In this document: positions 15,513-24,182 of the stretch, piece by piece
Layout: every line of letters begins with the position of its first letter
Numbering within the stretch: the first letter of the stretch is position 1
Origin: an uncultured beta proteobacterium
GTDB taxonomy: Bacteria > Pseudomonadota > Gammaproteobacteria > Burkholderiales > Burkholderiaceae
Direction: 5' to 3'
DNA: 64,000 nucleotides
Assembly (NCBI GenBank): GCA_903826775.1
Contig: CAIKFU010000097.1
Location: forward strand, 1 to 64,000
Position numbers and translations under genes: made by a program
The notes under the pieces: model-generated
Told to the model about the DNA's origin: nothing
Seen by the model: only the letters and a program-made list of their open reading frames with translations
The model's database searches: none

Positions 15513-16493
15513 TTACTCTTGTTTAATATTGGTTTGTTTTGCCACCTTAGCCCATTTTGCCGTTTCTTCAGTTAAGAATTTTTCAAAATCGGATCTGCTC
15601 ATTGGGGCGATTTCAGCTCCTTCGTTCGTAAAGCGATTTTGGATATTCGAAGTCGTAAGTGATGCATTCGTTGCTTGGTGAATAAGATCAAGTAACTCCG
15701 TTGAAGTCCCTGCCGGGGCAAGAAGTCCCCACCAATTTACCGCATCTACCTCAATACCAGATTCTCGCAACGTTGGGATATTTGGAATAAGGGGAAGGCG
15801 CTTTGGTCCTGCCACAGCCAAAAGCTTGATTTTTCCTGAACGTAAAAAACTTTGCATTTGAACAAGGCTTCCGAGGGAGGCCTGAATATGTCCTGCTGCC
15901 AAGTCTATAAGGGCTGGACCTCCCCCTTTGTATTGAATAACGCTGAAATTTGCAGTTGTTTTTAATTTGATCAGTTCAATTGCAAAGTGTTGAAAACTGG
16001 CTATGCCTGCGGAGCCAAAATTGATCGCTTCGGGATTTTTCTTGGAGTAGTCAACGAGTTCCCCGATCGAATTAATCGGCAGCTTTTTTGATACCGCTAT
16101 GACGCTTGACCCCATACCAAGCATCGCCACTGGAGCAAATGATTTTTCAGGGTCGTAGTTTAGCTTCATAACAGACGGATTCATTGTGAAGCTGGAGGAA
16201 ATTAAAAGTAAGGTGCCAGCATCAGGGTCTGAATGCGCAGCAATAGCTGCACCTAAGGTTCCCCCGGCTCCAGGACGGTTTTCCACGACAATCGATCGTT
16301 GTAAACGCGGTGATAATTCTTGAGCAAGTGCGCGTGCAACTATGTCATTGCTGCCGCCAGGTGGGAAGGGAACGATGATGCGTATTTGTTTTGGTAGCAA
16401 CTCAGTAGAAAAAGCTAATTGAAACCAGGCGCATAGGGTAACAATAAGAAGACCTAGAATTTTGGACTTTACAACTTCGCGGTTAGAAGTCAT
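15513..16493 (-). CDS. Bug/TctC-family periplasmic solute receptor
   Basis: A 326-residue orphan Bug receptor. The N-terminal signal is LGLLIVTLCAWFQLAFS, the family entry is KQIRIIVPFPPGGSNDIVAR, and the ligand loop is VVENRPGAGGTLG. It overlaps the end of the upstream amidohydrolase gene by 11 bp, so the two are co-translated. The enzyme-receptor pairing suggests the ligand is a lactone or carboxylate related to the hydrolase substrate. No membrane partners are nearby. Confidence 0.87.
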   Translation of the reverse strand: MTSNREVVKSKILGLLIVTLCAWFQLAFSTELLPKQIRIIVPFPPGGSNDIVARALAQELSPRLQRSIVVENRPGAGGTLGAAIAAHSDPDAGTLLLISSSFTMNPSVMKLNYDPEKSFAPVAMLGMGSSVIAVSKKLPINSIGELVDYSKKNPEAINFGSAGIASFQHFAIELIKLKTTANFSVIQYKGGGPALIDLAAGHIQASLGSLVQMQSFLRSGKIKLLAVAGPKRLPLIPNIPTLRESGIEVDAVNWWGLLAPAGTSTELLDLIHQATNASLTTSNIQNRFTNEGAEIAPMSRSDFEKFLTEETAKWAKVAKQTNIKQE

Positions 16494-17373
16494 ACAACTT
16501 TTCAGGGTTGTCCACCAGTATCTTTTTCAGGATGGATGGGCTATCTACCCAGGATGCAAAAAGATTTAATATTCTGCCATCGTTGATAGGTCTGAATGGT
16601 TCAATCGTATCTATTCTGCGTGGTTTTCCGGGGAGGCCGCCCGGATGAGGCCAATCACTGCCCCATAGCATTTGGTTTTCGTTAGCCGAGATGAGTTCTT
16701 TTGCCAACGCAGAGGCGTCGGCAAAGTCCGATTCAGTCGAAATGCGATACGGGGCTGATAGCTTAACCCACACTTTTTTTTCCTGTACCAGGCCTAGTAT
16801 TGTTTCGAAGTTTTTTTGTGTTGTACCTAAAGCGGCTTTTGCGCCACCAAAGTGATCAATCACAATAGGAATATCCAAAGCCCGTATGCTGTCTTGAAGG
16901 CTGGCAATGACAGCTAAGTTAGAAAATATTTGAATGTGCCATCCTAAGCTAGCAATTTGTTTAGCGGTGTCTGCCAATGTTTTTTCAGCAAATGCGGGAT
17001 CTTGTATTCCACTGGTTTCGAGGTTGATTCTTACGCCGCGAATGCCTGATTCATGCATTTCATTTAATTGCTTCTCACTCGTCCCCCTATCAATTACCGC
17101 TACTCCCCGAGCAGAATTACCAATTTTTTTCACGGCATCAACGGTGCATGAATTATCGGATCCATAAGGGCTGGGGTGAACAATGACAACCCGCTCAATT
17201 CCTAGAAGTTTATGTAGTTCCAATAGGTTTTCAATTGAAGCGTCGTCCGGGGTATAAGTACGGCTTAACGCAAGTGGAAATCGATTGACTGGACCAAATA
17301 TGTGCGTATGACAGTCGCACGAAAGTGGGGGCGCTAAAAAAACAGGCTTGTCATGTTCTACCCCTAAGATCAT
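16483..17373 (-). CDS. Amidohydrolase-2 family hydrolase (PDC-lactonase-like)
   Basis: A 296-residue TIM-barrel metal-dependent hydrolase of the amidohydrolase 2 group. CDCHTHIFGP near the N-terminus holds the HxH motif, IQIFSN and IPIVIDHFGG give the central strand His, and LWGSDWPHPGG carries the catalytic Asp. These features match the 2-pyrone-4,6-dicarboxylate lactonase (LigI)-like branch, which opens lactones of dicarboxylic acids; the actual substrate may differ. It is co-transcribed with the downstream Bug receptor. The 210-bp gap upstream to 17584 is AT-rich and shows no clear operator. Confidence 0.8.
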   Translation of the reverse strand: MILGVEHDKPVFLAPPLSCDCHTHIFGPVNRFPLALSRTYTPDDASIENLLELHKLLGIERVVIVHPSPYGSDNSCTVDAVKKIGNSARGVAVIDRGTSEKQLNEMHESGIRGVRINLETSGIQDPAFAEKTLADTAKQIASLGWHIQIFSNLAVIASLQDSIRALDIPIVIDHFGGAKAALGTTQKNFETILGLVQEKKVWVKLSAPYRISTESDFADASALAKELISANENQMLWGSDWPHPGGLPGKPRRIDTIEPFRPINDGRILNLFASWVDSPSILKKILVDNPEKLYDF

Positions 17374-17583
17374 TTTATATCTCCATGTATTAATTTTTTT
17401 TTGGCCATTCTGATGGTGTCGTTATATTACATCTTTGCAGGATTTTCGAAAACAAATTCAGCCAAAGGAAAAGCTTCGGCAAGCGCACATACTTTTGATT
17501 ACCATTGATAACGTTCCATGTAGTTATACGGGTTAACATAAAGCGTAAGAAATTTAAGCGTTATTTAAAAATAGGAATGAGAA

Positions 17584-18372
17584 ATGAATTATGGAACGGA
17601 CTTTAAATCCCTTAGGAATGAAGTAAGCCCTGAGGAGTGGCAGACACGCGTGGAATTGGCGGCATGCTACAGGTTGGTAGATACATATGGAATGACCGAT
17701 CTTATTTATAACCACATTACAGCAAAAATCCCCAACACCGAGTTCTTGTTGATTAATTTGTATGGACTTTTGTATAAGGAAATTACTGCCTCAAGCTTGG
17801 TAAAAATTGACCTAGATGGAAATATTATTTCCAAGCCGGATACGGATTACGGCATCAATCGATCGGGTTACGTAATTCATGGGGCAATACATCAGGCTCG
17901 AGAAGACGTTTGCTGCGTGATACACACTCACACCCCCTCAGGAATGGCTGTGTCGAGTATGAAATGTGGTCTTTTATCGATGACCCAAACGTCGATGCGT
18001 TTTGTAGGTCATCTGGGGTACCACGATTTTGAGGGCCCAGCGATTGATTTGGACGAGCGGGTTCGCCTAGTGCACGATTTGGGAATGCATGACGCTATGG
18101 TTTTGCGTAATCATGGATTGTTAACGTGTGGGGCAACCATTCAACAGGCATTCAATACGATGTACCAATTGGAATTGTCATGCCGCGCTCAGGTTGAGGC
18201 CATGGCATCGGGTGCTGAAATATCCCTTCCTATGCAAAATATTCTTGAGCGCACTGCACATCTTTATCAGCCTGGATCTCGTCGTCCATATGGCGTGCTG
18301 GAATGGCCTGCCATGATAAGGCTATTAAAGGCCAATGAACGTCAGTCTGGATATCCCGCGTATGACATGTAG
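17584..18372 (+). CDS. Class II aldolase/adducin family protein
   Basis: A 262-residue class II aldolase/adducin-fold protein. The metal-binding histidines are in CCVIHTHTPSGMAVS (HTH pair) and VLRNHGLLTCG (third His); the N-terminal DLIYNHITAKIP segment is also typical. Members cleave or decarboxylate phosphorylated sugars or hydroxy-keto acids using Zn or Mn; this unphosphorylated-type subgroup is common near Bug receptors in Burkholderiales. An ATAGGAATGAGAA leader lies upstream of the ATG. Convergent with the following Bug gene, from which it is separated by 6 bp. Substrate unknown. Confidence 0.82.
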   Translation: MNYGTDFKSLRNEVSPEEWQTRVELAACYRLVDTYGMTDLIYNHITAKIPNTEFLLINLYGLLYKEITASSLVKIDLDGNIISKPDTDYGINRSGYVIHGAIHQAREDVCCVIHTHTPSGMAVSSMKCGLLSMTQTSMRFVGHLGYHDFEGPAIDLDERVRLVHDLGMHDAMVLRNHGLLTCGATIQQAFNTMYQLELSCRAQVEAMASGAEISLPMQNILERTAHLYQPGSRRPYGVLEWPAMIRLLKANERQSGYPAYDM

Positions 18373-18378
18373 ATTCGG

Positions 18379-19368
18379 TTAGTTGCTGCCTTTTGACTTA
18401 ATTTCCTTGATGGTTTTATTCCAGCGATCTATTTCTGAGGTAATGTAATCGCTAGTTTGTTTAATGTTCCCGCCAACCGGTAGCAGATCGTTCTGGTCAA
18501 ATTTTTCTATTAAATCCGGATTGCTTAACGCTAGATTGATGGCCTGATTCATTTTTTGTTTTATGTCGTTCGGGGTTTTAGCGGGGGCAAAGATACCAGT
18601 CCATAAATCATCCTTGAGTGTGGGGTATCCCAACTCAATCAAGGTTGGAACATTCGGCAAGCTTGCAAGTCTTTTATCGCTGGAAACCGCAAGCACTTTG
18701 ACTTTCCCTTGTTTAGCAAATGGCGTGACTCCAGTCATTGCGCCGCACGTAATTGGTGTTTCTCCGCTAACGGTCGCCAATAGGGCAGGACCAGACCCTT
18801 TATAGGGTATGTGGGTTATATCAACTTTCCACATAAGGCGAAATAAATTTTCACAAGTAATATTTGGAGGAGTGCTAGTGCCTGCGGTGGCATAGGAGAG
18901 ATTTTCTTTTCCGGCCAATTGCTGTAATTCAGGCAATGAATTCGCGTTGACTTTTTCGTTTACGAAAATTCCCATTGGCAGTGTGCTGGCGATGGATATT
19001 GGAGCAAAATCCTTTTCAGGGCTGTAACCTGCAGAAGGCCCATTCCAGGCTGCATTCACTAAAAATGCCGGAGAGGTGACCAAGAATGTATAGCCGTCTG
19101 GCGACGCACTGGCAACGGCTTGGACTCCAATGCTTGCACCGGCCCCAGCTTTATTTTCAACGTAGACGGATTGCTTAAGTATGTCAGACAATTTCTGCGC
19201 GAGGATTCGAGCGGTTACATCGGTTGACCCGCCAGGGGCAAATGGAACAACCAGTCGAATCGGTTTTGTTGGGTAGGCGGTTGTTTGTGCAAAGCTCGGC
19301 ATACTGAGAGCGATTAAAAATCCGACTATTATTTTTGTACTCAAATAGATCATTCTATTGGGGTGCAT
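18379..19368 (-). CDS. Bug/TctC-family periplasmic solute receptor
   Basis: A 329-residue orphan Bug receptor: signal peptide ending SMPSFAQ, entry motif YPTKPIRLVVPFAPGGSTDVTAR and ligand loop VYVENKAGAGASIG. An in-frame ATG at 19380 exists, but the ATG at 19368 has GGAGAC 8 bases upstream, so it is preferred. Pro-Gly-rich ligand loops like this bind carboxylates through backbone amides. No transporter subunits are adjacent. Confidence 0.87.
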   Translation of the reverse strand: MHPNRMIYLSTKIIVGFLIALSMPSFAQTTAYPTKPIRLVVPFAPGGSTDVTARILAQKLSDILKQSVYVENKAGAGASIGVQAVASASPDGYTFLVTSPAFLVNAAWNGPSAGYSPEKDFAPISIASTLPMGIFVNEKVNANSLPELQQLAGKENLSYATAGTSTPPNITCENLFRLMWKVDITHIPYKGSGPALLATVSGETPITCGAMTGVTPFAKQGKVKVLAVSSDKRLASLPNVPTLIELGYPTLKDDLWTGIFAPAKTPNDIKQKMNQAINLALSNPDLIEKFDQNDLLPVGGNIKQTSDYITSEIDRWNKTIKEIKSKGSN

Positions 19369-19568
19369 AGTTGTCTCCATCTTTTATTTTTTGATACTAA
19401 ATGATTTTAGGCATAGAATAATTAAAAATTAATTACTGACCTGCATCGGTAATACAAATCATCAGGAGACAATTTGTTTGTGATCCATTCCCAGAGCGCT
19501 TGGGAGCATTCTTTACGCGGGGTAATCCCAGCCGATTTTTTTTGGCATGGAAATCATTAGGCCCGCGA

Positions 19569-20582
19569 ATGTCAATCAAGTTGCTTTGTGCGCGCAGGAG
19601 GATGTTGAAAGGAGCAGGTGCAATATTGGCAAATTTATTATTGCCTGTTGTAAAGCCTATCAGGGCCCAAAGTATTTATCCGAATAAATCCATCCGAATT
19701 GTTGTTCCGTTTGCCCCCGGGGGCACTCTCGATGTGCCGATGAGATCCTTAAGTCAAGCCTTATCGGCGATTCTTGGGCAGACCGTGTTTATCGAAAATC
19801 GCCCGGGGGCTAATGGTGTGATTGGGACTGAGTATGTAGCCAAATCCATTCCGGATGGGTATACGTTGTTGGCTACATCCGCATCGTTTGTTTTAAATCC
19901 CAGTATTTACAAGGGATTAAAATACGATGTGATTCGAGATTTCACGCCCATTTCTGGCTTAATGAAGGGAGTTGGTTTTGTTGTGATTGTGAATCCTTCA
20001 GTTACGGCGAACACGTTGCAAGAATTAATTACGCTTGGGAAAAAATCAACATCGGTTTTAACCTACAGTTCCCCGGGTATTGGAAATACGATTCATATTG
20101 CTAGCGAACTGTTCAACCAAAAAGCGGGCACCAATTTTTTGCATGTTCCGTATAAAGGTAGCGCCCCCGCTCTGAATGCCATTGTTTCGGGAGAAGTGCA
20201 GATCGGCATTATGCCGCCTGGAACGGTTATGCCATTTATTCGCGGCGGTCAATTGAGGGCATTAGCTTTTACTGGCGCAAAGCGGTTTACTGATCTGCCT
20301 GATATCCCGACCATGGCTGAGGCCGGTGTAAATGATTTTGTATTTGAAGGAACATGGCAAGGACTATTTGGACCAAATGCTTTGCCTCCATCGGTAGTGG
20401 ATCGACTATATGGGGCAATCACAGTCGCGTACCAACAACCGATTTTTCGTCAAACCTTATTGAATTCTGTTCCTGGCTATGTTCCGGATGGCAGTTCACC
20501 ACTGCAATTTTCAAAACAAGTTAGAGACGATTTGCAGCGGTATGGCGAGATTTTGAAAAAAATTAATATTCAACCAACATAA
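19569..20582 (+). CDS. Bug/TctC-family receptor with Tat-like signal
   Basis: A Bug receptor of about 337 residues. Its N-terminus (CARRRMLKGAGAILANLLLP) looks like a twin-arginine signal rather than a Sec signal, unlike the other five receptors in the window. Entry YPNKSIRIVVPFAPGGTLDV and ligand loop IENRPGANGVIG follow. The GTG at 19500 adds residues without a ribosome site; the ATG at 19569 is preferred and the ATG at 19602 is possible. It sits 25 bp before the ThDP enzyme and is likely co-transcribed with it. Confidence 0.83.
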   Translation: MSIKLLCARRRMLKGAGAILANLLLPVVKPIRAQSIYPNKSIRIVVPFAPGGTLDVPMRSLSQALSAILGQTVFIENRPGANGVIGTEYVAKSIPDGYTLLATSASFVLNPSIYKGLKYDVIRDFTPISGLMKGVGFVVIVNPSVTANTLQELITLGKKSTSVLTYSSPGIGNTIHIASELFNQKAGTNFLHVPYKGSAPALNAIVSGEVQIGIMPPGTVMPFIRGGQLRALAFTGAKRFTDLPDIPTMAEAGVNDFVFEGTWQGLFGPNALPPSVVDRLYGAITVAYQQPIFRQTLLNSVPGYVPDGSSPLQFSKQVRDDLQRYGEILKKINIQPT

Positions 20583-20607
20583 TCGATTTATTTTTAGTGG
20601 AGATGGT

Positions 20608-22284
20608 ATGGCAAAAAAGATGACGGGTGCTCGGTATTTTGCAAGGTTGCTAGAGGCTTATGGAGTCACCCATGTTTTTTTTATGGATGCTGTGTTGCGT
20701 CGTGCACTGGCGGAGATTGAGGATACGAAAATCGTGCGCGTACTTGGACACTCTGAAAAAGGGGTGGGTTATATGGCCGATGGTTATGCGCGCATTTCCG
20801 GTCGTCCTGGGGTGTGCATGGCCCAATCCGTGGGCGCCGCCAATTTGGCAGCAGCAATGCAAGATCCCTATTTGGGTCATTCACCCGTGATAGCGTTAAC
20901 TGGTAGGCATGTAGCCGCAATGCAATATCGAAACTCGTATCAAGAGGTTGATCATGCCCCATTGTTTACTCCAGTAACTAAATTTCATGCCCAAATGGAA
21001 GTGGTTGAGCAGATGCCGCATTTGATTCGTCAAGCCTTTCGTGAGGCAACCACAACCACCCCTAGACCGGTTCATTTGGATGTTGCTGGTTATACAGGGG
21101 ATGCATTGACACCTCTAGAGGTGGATGTTGAGATTGCAGTGGATGGGGTGCATACAACGTTCCCGGCTTTTAGGCCCGGTCCAGATATGGCGGCAATTGG
21201 ACGTGCTGTTAAAGCAATTCAGGCTAGCCAAAGACCCGTTCTCATTGCCGATCGGGGGGTTGTCATTTCGGGTGCAAGAGTCGCATTGCGAGCATTAGGC
21301 GAAAAGATCCAGGCGCCAATTGTTGCAACACTAGATGCAAAGTCAACGATTTTAGAAACCGATAACTTATTTAGGGGGATGGTCGGCTTATACGGAAGAA
21401 GTTGCACCAATCATATCGTTGATGAAGCCGACCTAATTATCTATGCCGGGAGTAATACTAGTGACCACACGACGGCAAACTGGAATTTACCAAGAGCGGG
21501 TATTCCGATAATTCAAATTGATTTAGATCCTGTTGAGATTGGGCGTAATTACGCCGGAACAATTGGCATTCAAAGCGATGTTCGTGCAGGACTGGAGGCG
21601 CTGACTGCCAACGCACCGCCATGCAGGCATGATGCATGGCTGAAATATACCCAGTCTTTGGTGGATGTTTGGAGAGGTGAAGTCAAGGAGGAAGCCATAA
21701 GGTCTGAGTTGCCCATGCGACCACAACGTTTATGCAAAGAATTGACCAACGTGCTGCCAGAGGATGCCATCTTGGTTGCGGATACGGGGTACTCTGCGCT
21801 TTGGACGGGCAATCTGGTGGATATGCTATATCCAGGACAGACGTATATGCGCGCAGCCGGGTCTTTGGGTTGGTCTTTTCCGGCCTCAATTGGAGCAAAA
21901 GCGGCAGCACCAAATCGGACCGTGGTTTGCTTTACCGGGGATGGCGGTTTTTCATACCACTTACCGGAATTGGAAACCGCCCGCCGTTTGGGGCTTAACG
22001 TCATTGTGGTCGTTAACAACAACCAGTGCTTGTCGCAGGGTGTGAAGAATTTGAATATTGCTTATGGAGATCGACCTGAGGGACGCAAATCCGAATGCTA
22101 TGTGTACGAAAAAACGGATTTTGCAAAGATTGCGCAGTCGTTTAATTGCTTTGGGGTGACCGTAGAAAAACCCGAGGATTTCAAAACAGCCTTTGAGTCG
22201 GCTTTATCCAGCAATCTGCCCGCCGTCATCGACGTCAAAACGGAATTTGCTTATCAGGCCAAAATGGCATGGGTGCCGGTATGA
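20608..22284 (+). CDS. Thiamine diphosphate-dependent acetolactate synthase-like enzyme
   Basis: A 558-residue ThDP enzyme with three domains: Pyr (catalytic Glu in VLGHSEKGVGYMADGYAR, about residues 45-62), central, and PP with the ThDP motif GDGGFSYHLPELETAR followed by VVVNNN. It resembles the acetolactate synthase large-subunit/benzoylformate decarboxylase/oxalyl-CoA decarboxylase-like superfamily. No ilvN small subunit is present, so a catabolic decarboxylase or carboligase role is more likely than valine biosynthesis. GGAG lies about 7 bases before the ATG. It overlaps the following carboxymuconolactone decarboxylase-like gene as ATGA, implying a shared pathway. Confidence 0.85.
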   Translation: MAKKMTGARYFARLLEAYGVTHVFFMDAVLRRALAEIEDTKIVRVLGHSEKGVGYMADGYARISGRPGVCMAQSVGAANLAAAMQDPYLGHSPVIALTGRHVAAMQYRNSYQEVDHAPLFTPVTKFHAQMEVVEQMPHLIRQAFREATTTTPRPVHLDVAGYTGDALTPLEVDVEIAVDGVHTTFPAFRPGPDMAAIGRAVKAIQASQRPVLIADRGVVISGARVALRALGEKIQAPIVATLDAKSTILETDNLFRGMVGLYGRSCTNHIVDEADLIIYAGSNTSDHTTANWNLPRAGIPIIQIDLDPVEIGRNYAGTIGIQSDVRAGLEALTANAPPCRHDAWLKYTQSLVDVWRGEVKEEAIRSELPMRPQRLCKELTNVLPEDAILVADTGYSALWTGNLVDMLYPGQTYMRAAGSLGWSFPASIGAKAAAPNRTVVCFTGDGGFSYHLPELETARRLGLNVIVVVNNNQCLSQGVKNLNIAYGDRPEGRKSECYVYEKTDFAKIAQSFNCFGVTVEKPEDFKTAFESALSSNLPAVIDVKTEFAYQAKMAWVPV

Positions 22285-22850
22285 GCCATTTAAATTTATC
22301 CATTCGCTTTCCTCCAATTCCTCCAGATGCAATGACGGCGGAGCAAAAAGCTGCTGCCAATGAGTTAATTTCAGGTCCTCGCGGGGGTGTCCGTGGCCCA
22401 TTTAATGCCTTATTGCGTAATCCAGCGTTAGCCGATCGTGTGCGTCAATTGGGCGATAGCGTTCGTTTTGAGAGTTCCCTCCCCCCTGCATTAAGGGAGT
22501 GGGCAATCTTGATAACGGCTCGCTTTTGGTCTGCCGGATACGAATGGCATGCCCACAGCAAGCTGGCAATTGAGCTTGGAATCCAGAATGAAAAAATTGA
22601 GGCTATTGGGATGGGATTAATGCCGACTGGCTTAAGTCCAGATGAAATGCTGGTGTACCAATTTTGTAGCGAGATTTTGAATGAAAAGGATGTATCGGAT
22701 ATCACGTACGCTGCGACGATACAGCGTTTTGGGGAATTAACCGCCTTGGATATTTTGGTAACGGTAGGTTATTTTGGATTCGTATCGGTGATTTTGAATG
22801 CCATCCGCCACCCCGTTCCCGAAGGTGGGGTTAGCCTGCCGGATCTCTAA
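22281..22850 (+). CDS. Carboxymuconolactone decarboxylase family protein
   Basis: A 189-residue all-helical CMD/AhpD-like protein. The signature helix is LREWAILITARFWSAGYEWHAHSKLA (seen in parts LREWAILITAR and YEWHAH), in which the AhpD CxxC is absent and the CMD-type Glu/His remain, pointing to decarboxylase or hydrolase chemistry rather than peroxide reduction. The start at 22281 overlaps the ThDP gene stop (ATGA). The stop codon overlaps that of the convergent ubiM-like gene by two bases. Substrate unknown. Confidence 0.82.
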   Translation: MSHLNLSIRFPPIPPDAMTAEQKAAANELISGPRGGVRGPFNALLRNPALADRVRQLGDSVRFESSLPPALREWAILITARFWSAGYEWHAHSKLAIELGIQNEKIEAIGMGLMPTGLSPDEMLVYQFCSEILNEKDVSDITYAATIQRFGELTALDILVTVGYFGFVSVILNAIRHPVPEGGVSLPDL

Positions 22851-24046
22851 CCGCCGGTTAACGATGCAGCAATCGATTTTTTAAATGGCGTAAGGCGCTG
22901 TCCTGCATGCAATAGGAGTTTGCGGAGAAGTTTTGCAGGGGGCGATTCATTGGTATAAATTTCCGTAATAAGGCGCGTTGCCAAGAAAAGGGGGCGCGTT
23001 TTGAGGCGATGGTTTCTTTCGTAGCGATTCAAGATCGATGGGTCTGCAATATCCCTGCCGTCGGTTTTGGCGCGAATGATTTCCTGGGATAGAGCTTCAA
23101 CACTCAATAATCCAAAATTAAACCCATGGGCCGTTACTGGGTGCATGCCAACGGCAGCATCGCCTATGGCTGCAAAGCGGGTTGCGCTAAGGCGTTTGGG
23201 AAATACCGAGACAAGAGGGTATGAATGCACTGAACTGACCAATTGCATTTCCCCCAAGCGGTGTTTAAATCGTTTGACCACGTTCTGTGAAAATGCCTCG
23301 GGCGCAAGCTGTACAAGATCATTTGCTTCGTGGCTGGCAACCGTGATGACAACAGAAGAACGGTATTGACCGGTTTTTGGATCGGGGTTCATGGGTAAGA
23401 GGGCTAGTGTCTGGCCATAGTCAAACCATTCCCAGGCGACATGGTCGTGTGGCTTTTCATGAGTCATGCAACTCACCAGCATGTTTCTTCCAAAGTCATG
23501 CATGTCTGCTGGTATGCCCATCATGCGGCGGGTGGTTGAGAACCTGTTGTCAGCAGCCACAATTAATCTGGATTGCAGATTTTTTCCACTGCTAAGCTTT
23601 ACCTGAGCAGAGCGGGAGGTTGTTTCAACTTGAATCACTTTATCGCTGGCTATAAACGTAATGTCTTGGTTTGCGGCATTGGCTAATTGAACCGCATCAT
23701 AGGCCGCTTTGCGAATCAGGTGGTTTGATATTAACCACCCCAATTCGGCGTGTTTGCTAAGTTGGTGGCCAATCAGTAATTCGAATTTAGAGGATCCATT
23801 CAGAATTTTGGCGTCTTTTAATGGGGAAATAGCATGGGGGTCTATTAAGGACCACAATTCGAGGGTTTTCATGGCATTTGCGGAATTCTGTGTCAGCGCA
23901 ATTTCCCTCCCATCAAATTTGGGGTCGGCTATCTCTTCCAAAGATTGTTGCTCAATCAAGGCAATTTTTAGTCCTTGGCCGCTAAGCGCTTTTGCAAAGC
24001 AAAGGCCCGAGGGGCCTGCACCGACAATAACAATGTCAAAATCCAT
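22847..24046 (-). CDS. ubiM: FAD-dependent ubiquinone-type hydroxylase (UbiM-like)
   Basis: A 399-residue flavoprotein monooxygenase of the UbiH/UbiI/UbiF/UbiM family. FDIVIVGAGPSGLCFA is the Rossmann FAD motif, FDGREIALTQNSANA the family block, and AAIGDAAVGMHPVTAHGFNFGL the second FAD motif (GD..H). The DPKFDGREIALT stretch is most like UbiM, the promiscuous ring hydroxylase described from Neisseria and other proteobacteria; assignment within the family is from memory. It would hydroxylate the ubiquinone ring, feeding the quinone pool used by CymA and the oxidases elsewhere in this window. Confidence 0.72.
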   Translation of the reverse strand: MDFDIVIVGAGPSGLCFAKALSGQGLKIALIEQQSLEEIADPKFDGREIALTQNSANAMKTLELWSLIDPHAISPLKDAKILNGSSKFELLIGHQLSKHAELGWLISNHLIRKAAYDAVQLANAANQDITFIASDKVIQVETTSRSAQVKLSSGKNLQSRLIVAADNRFSTTRRMMGIPADMHDFGRNMLVSCMTHEKPHDHVAWEWFDYGQTLALLPMNPDPKTGQYRSSVVITVASHEANDLVQLAPEAFSQNVVKRFKHRLGEMQLVSSVHSYPLVSVFPKRLSATRFAAIGDAAVGMHPVTAHGFNFGLLSVEALSQEIIRAKTDGRDIADPSILNRYERNHRLKTRPLFLATRLITEIYTNESPPAKLLRKLLLHAGQRLTPFKKSIAASLTGG

Positions 24047-24140
24047 GGTGAATAGTCTTTAGATCGAGGTTGAACTTCGCTCAGTATAGGTATTCGTGAT
24101 CCCATAGCAGTTTTGTGGAGAAAATAATTTTGCGAGTTAT

Positions 24141-24154
24141 TTGATATGGATCAA
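24141..24154. promoter_or_regulatory. Perfect FNR box before the sensor kinase
   Basis: TTGAT-ATGG-ATCAA matches the FNR/ANR consensus without mismatch. It lies only 28 bp before the kinase ATG (24183). A TAATAT hexamer at 24170-24175 would place the transcript start at about 24182. The site could therefore activate a nearly leaderless transcript, or repress by occluding the promoter. The fnr gene is at 57640-58395. Confidence 0.8.
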
Positions 24155-24182
24155 TGGTTGGCGATCCTGTAATATCGTTTCC

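Noticed and set aside
24141..24182. TTG start adding 14 residues to the sensor kinase
   Set aside because: The codon is part of the perfect FNR box; the ATG at 24183 fits the membrane helix better.
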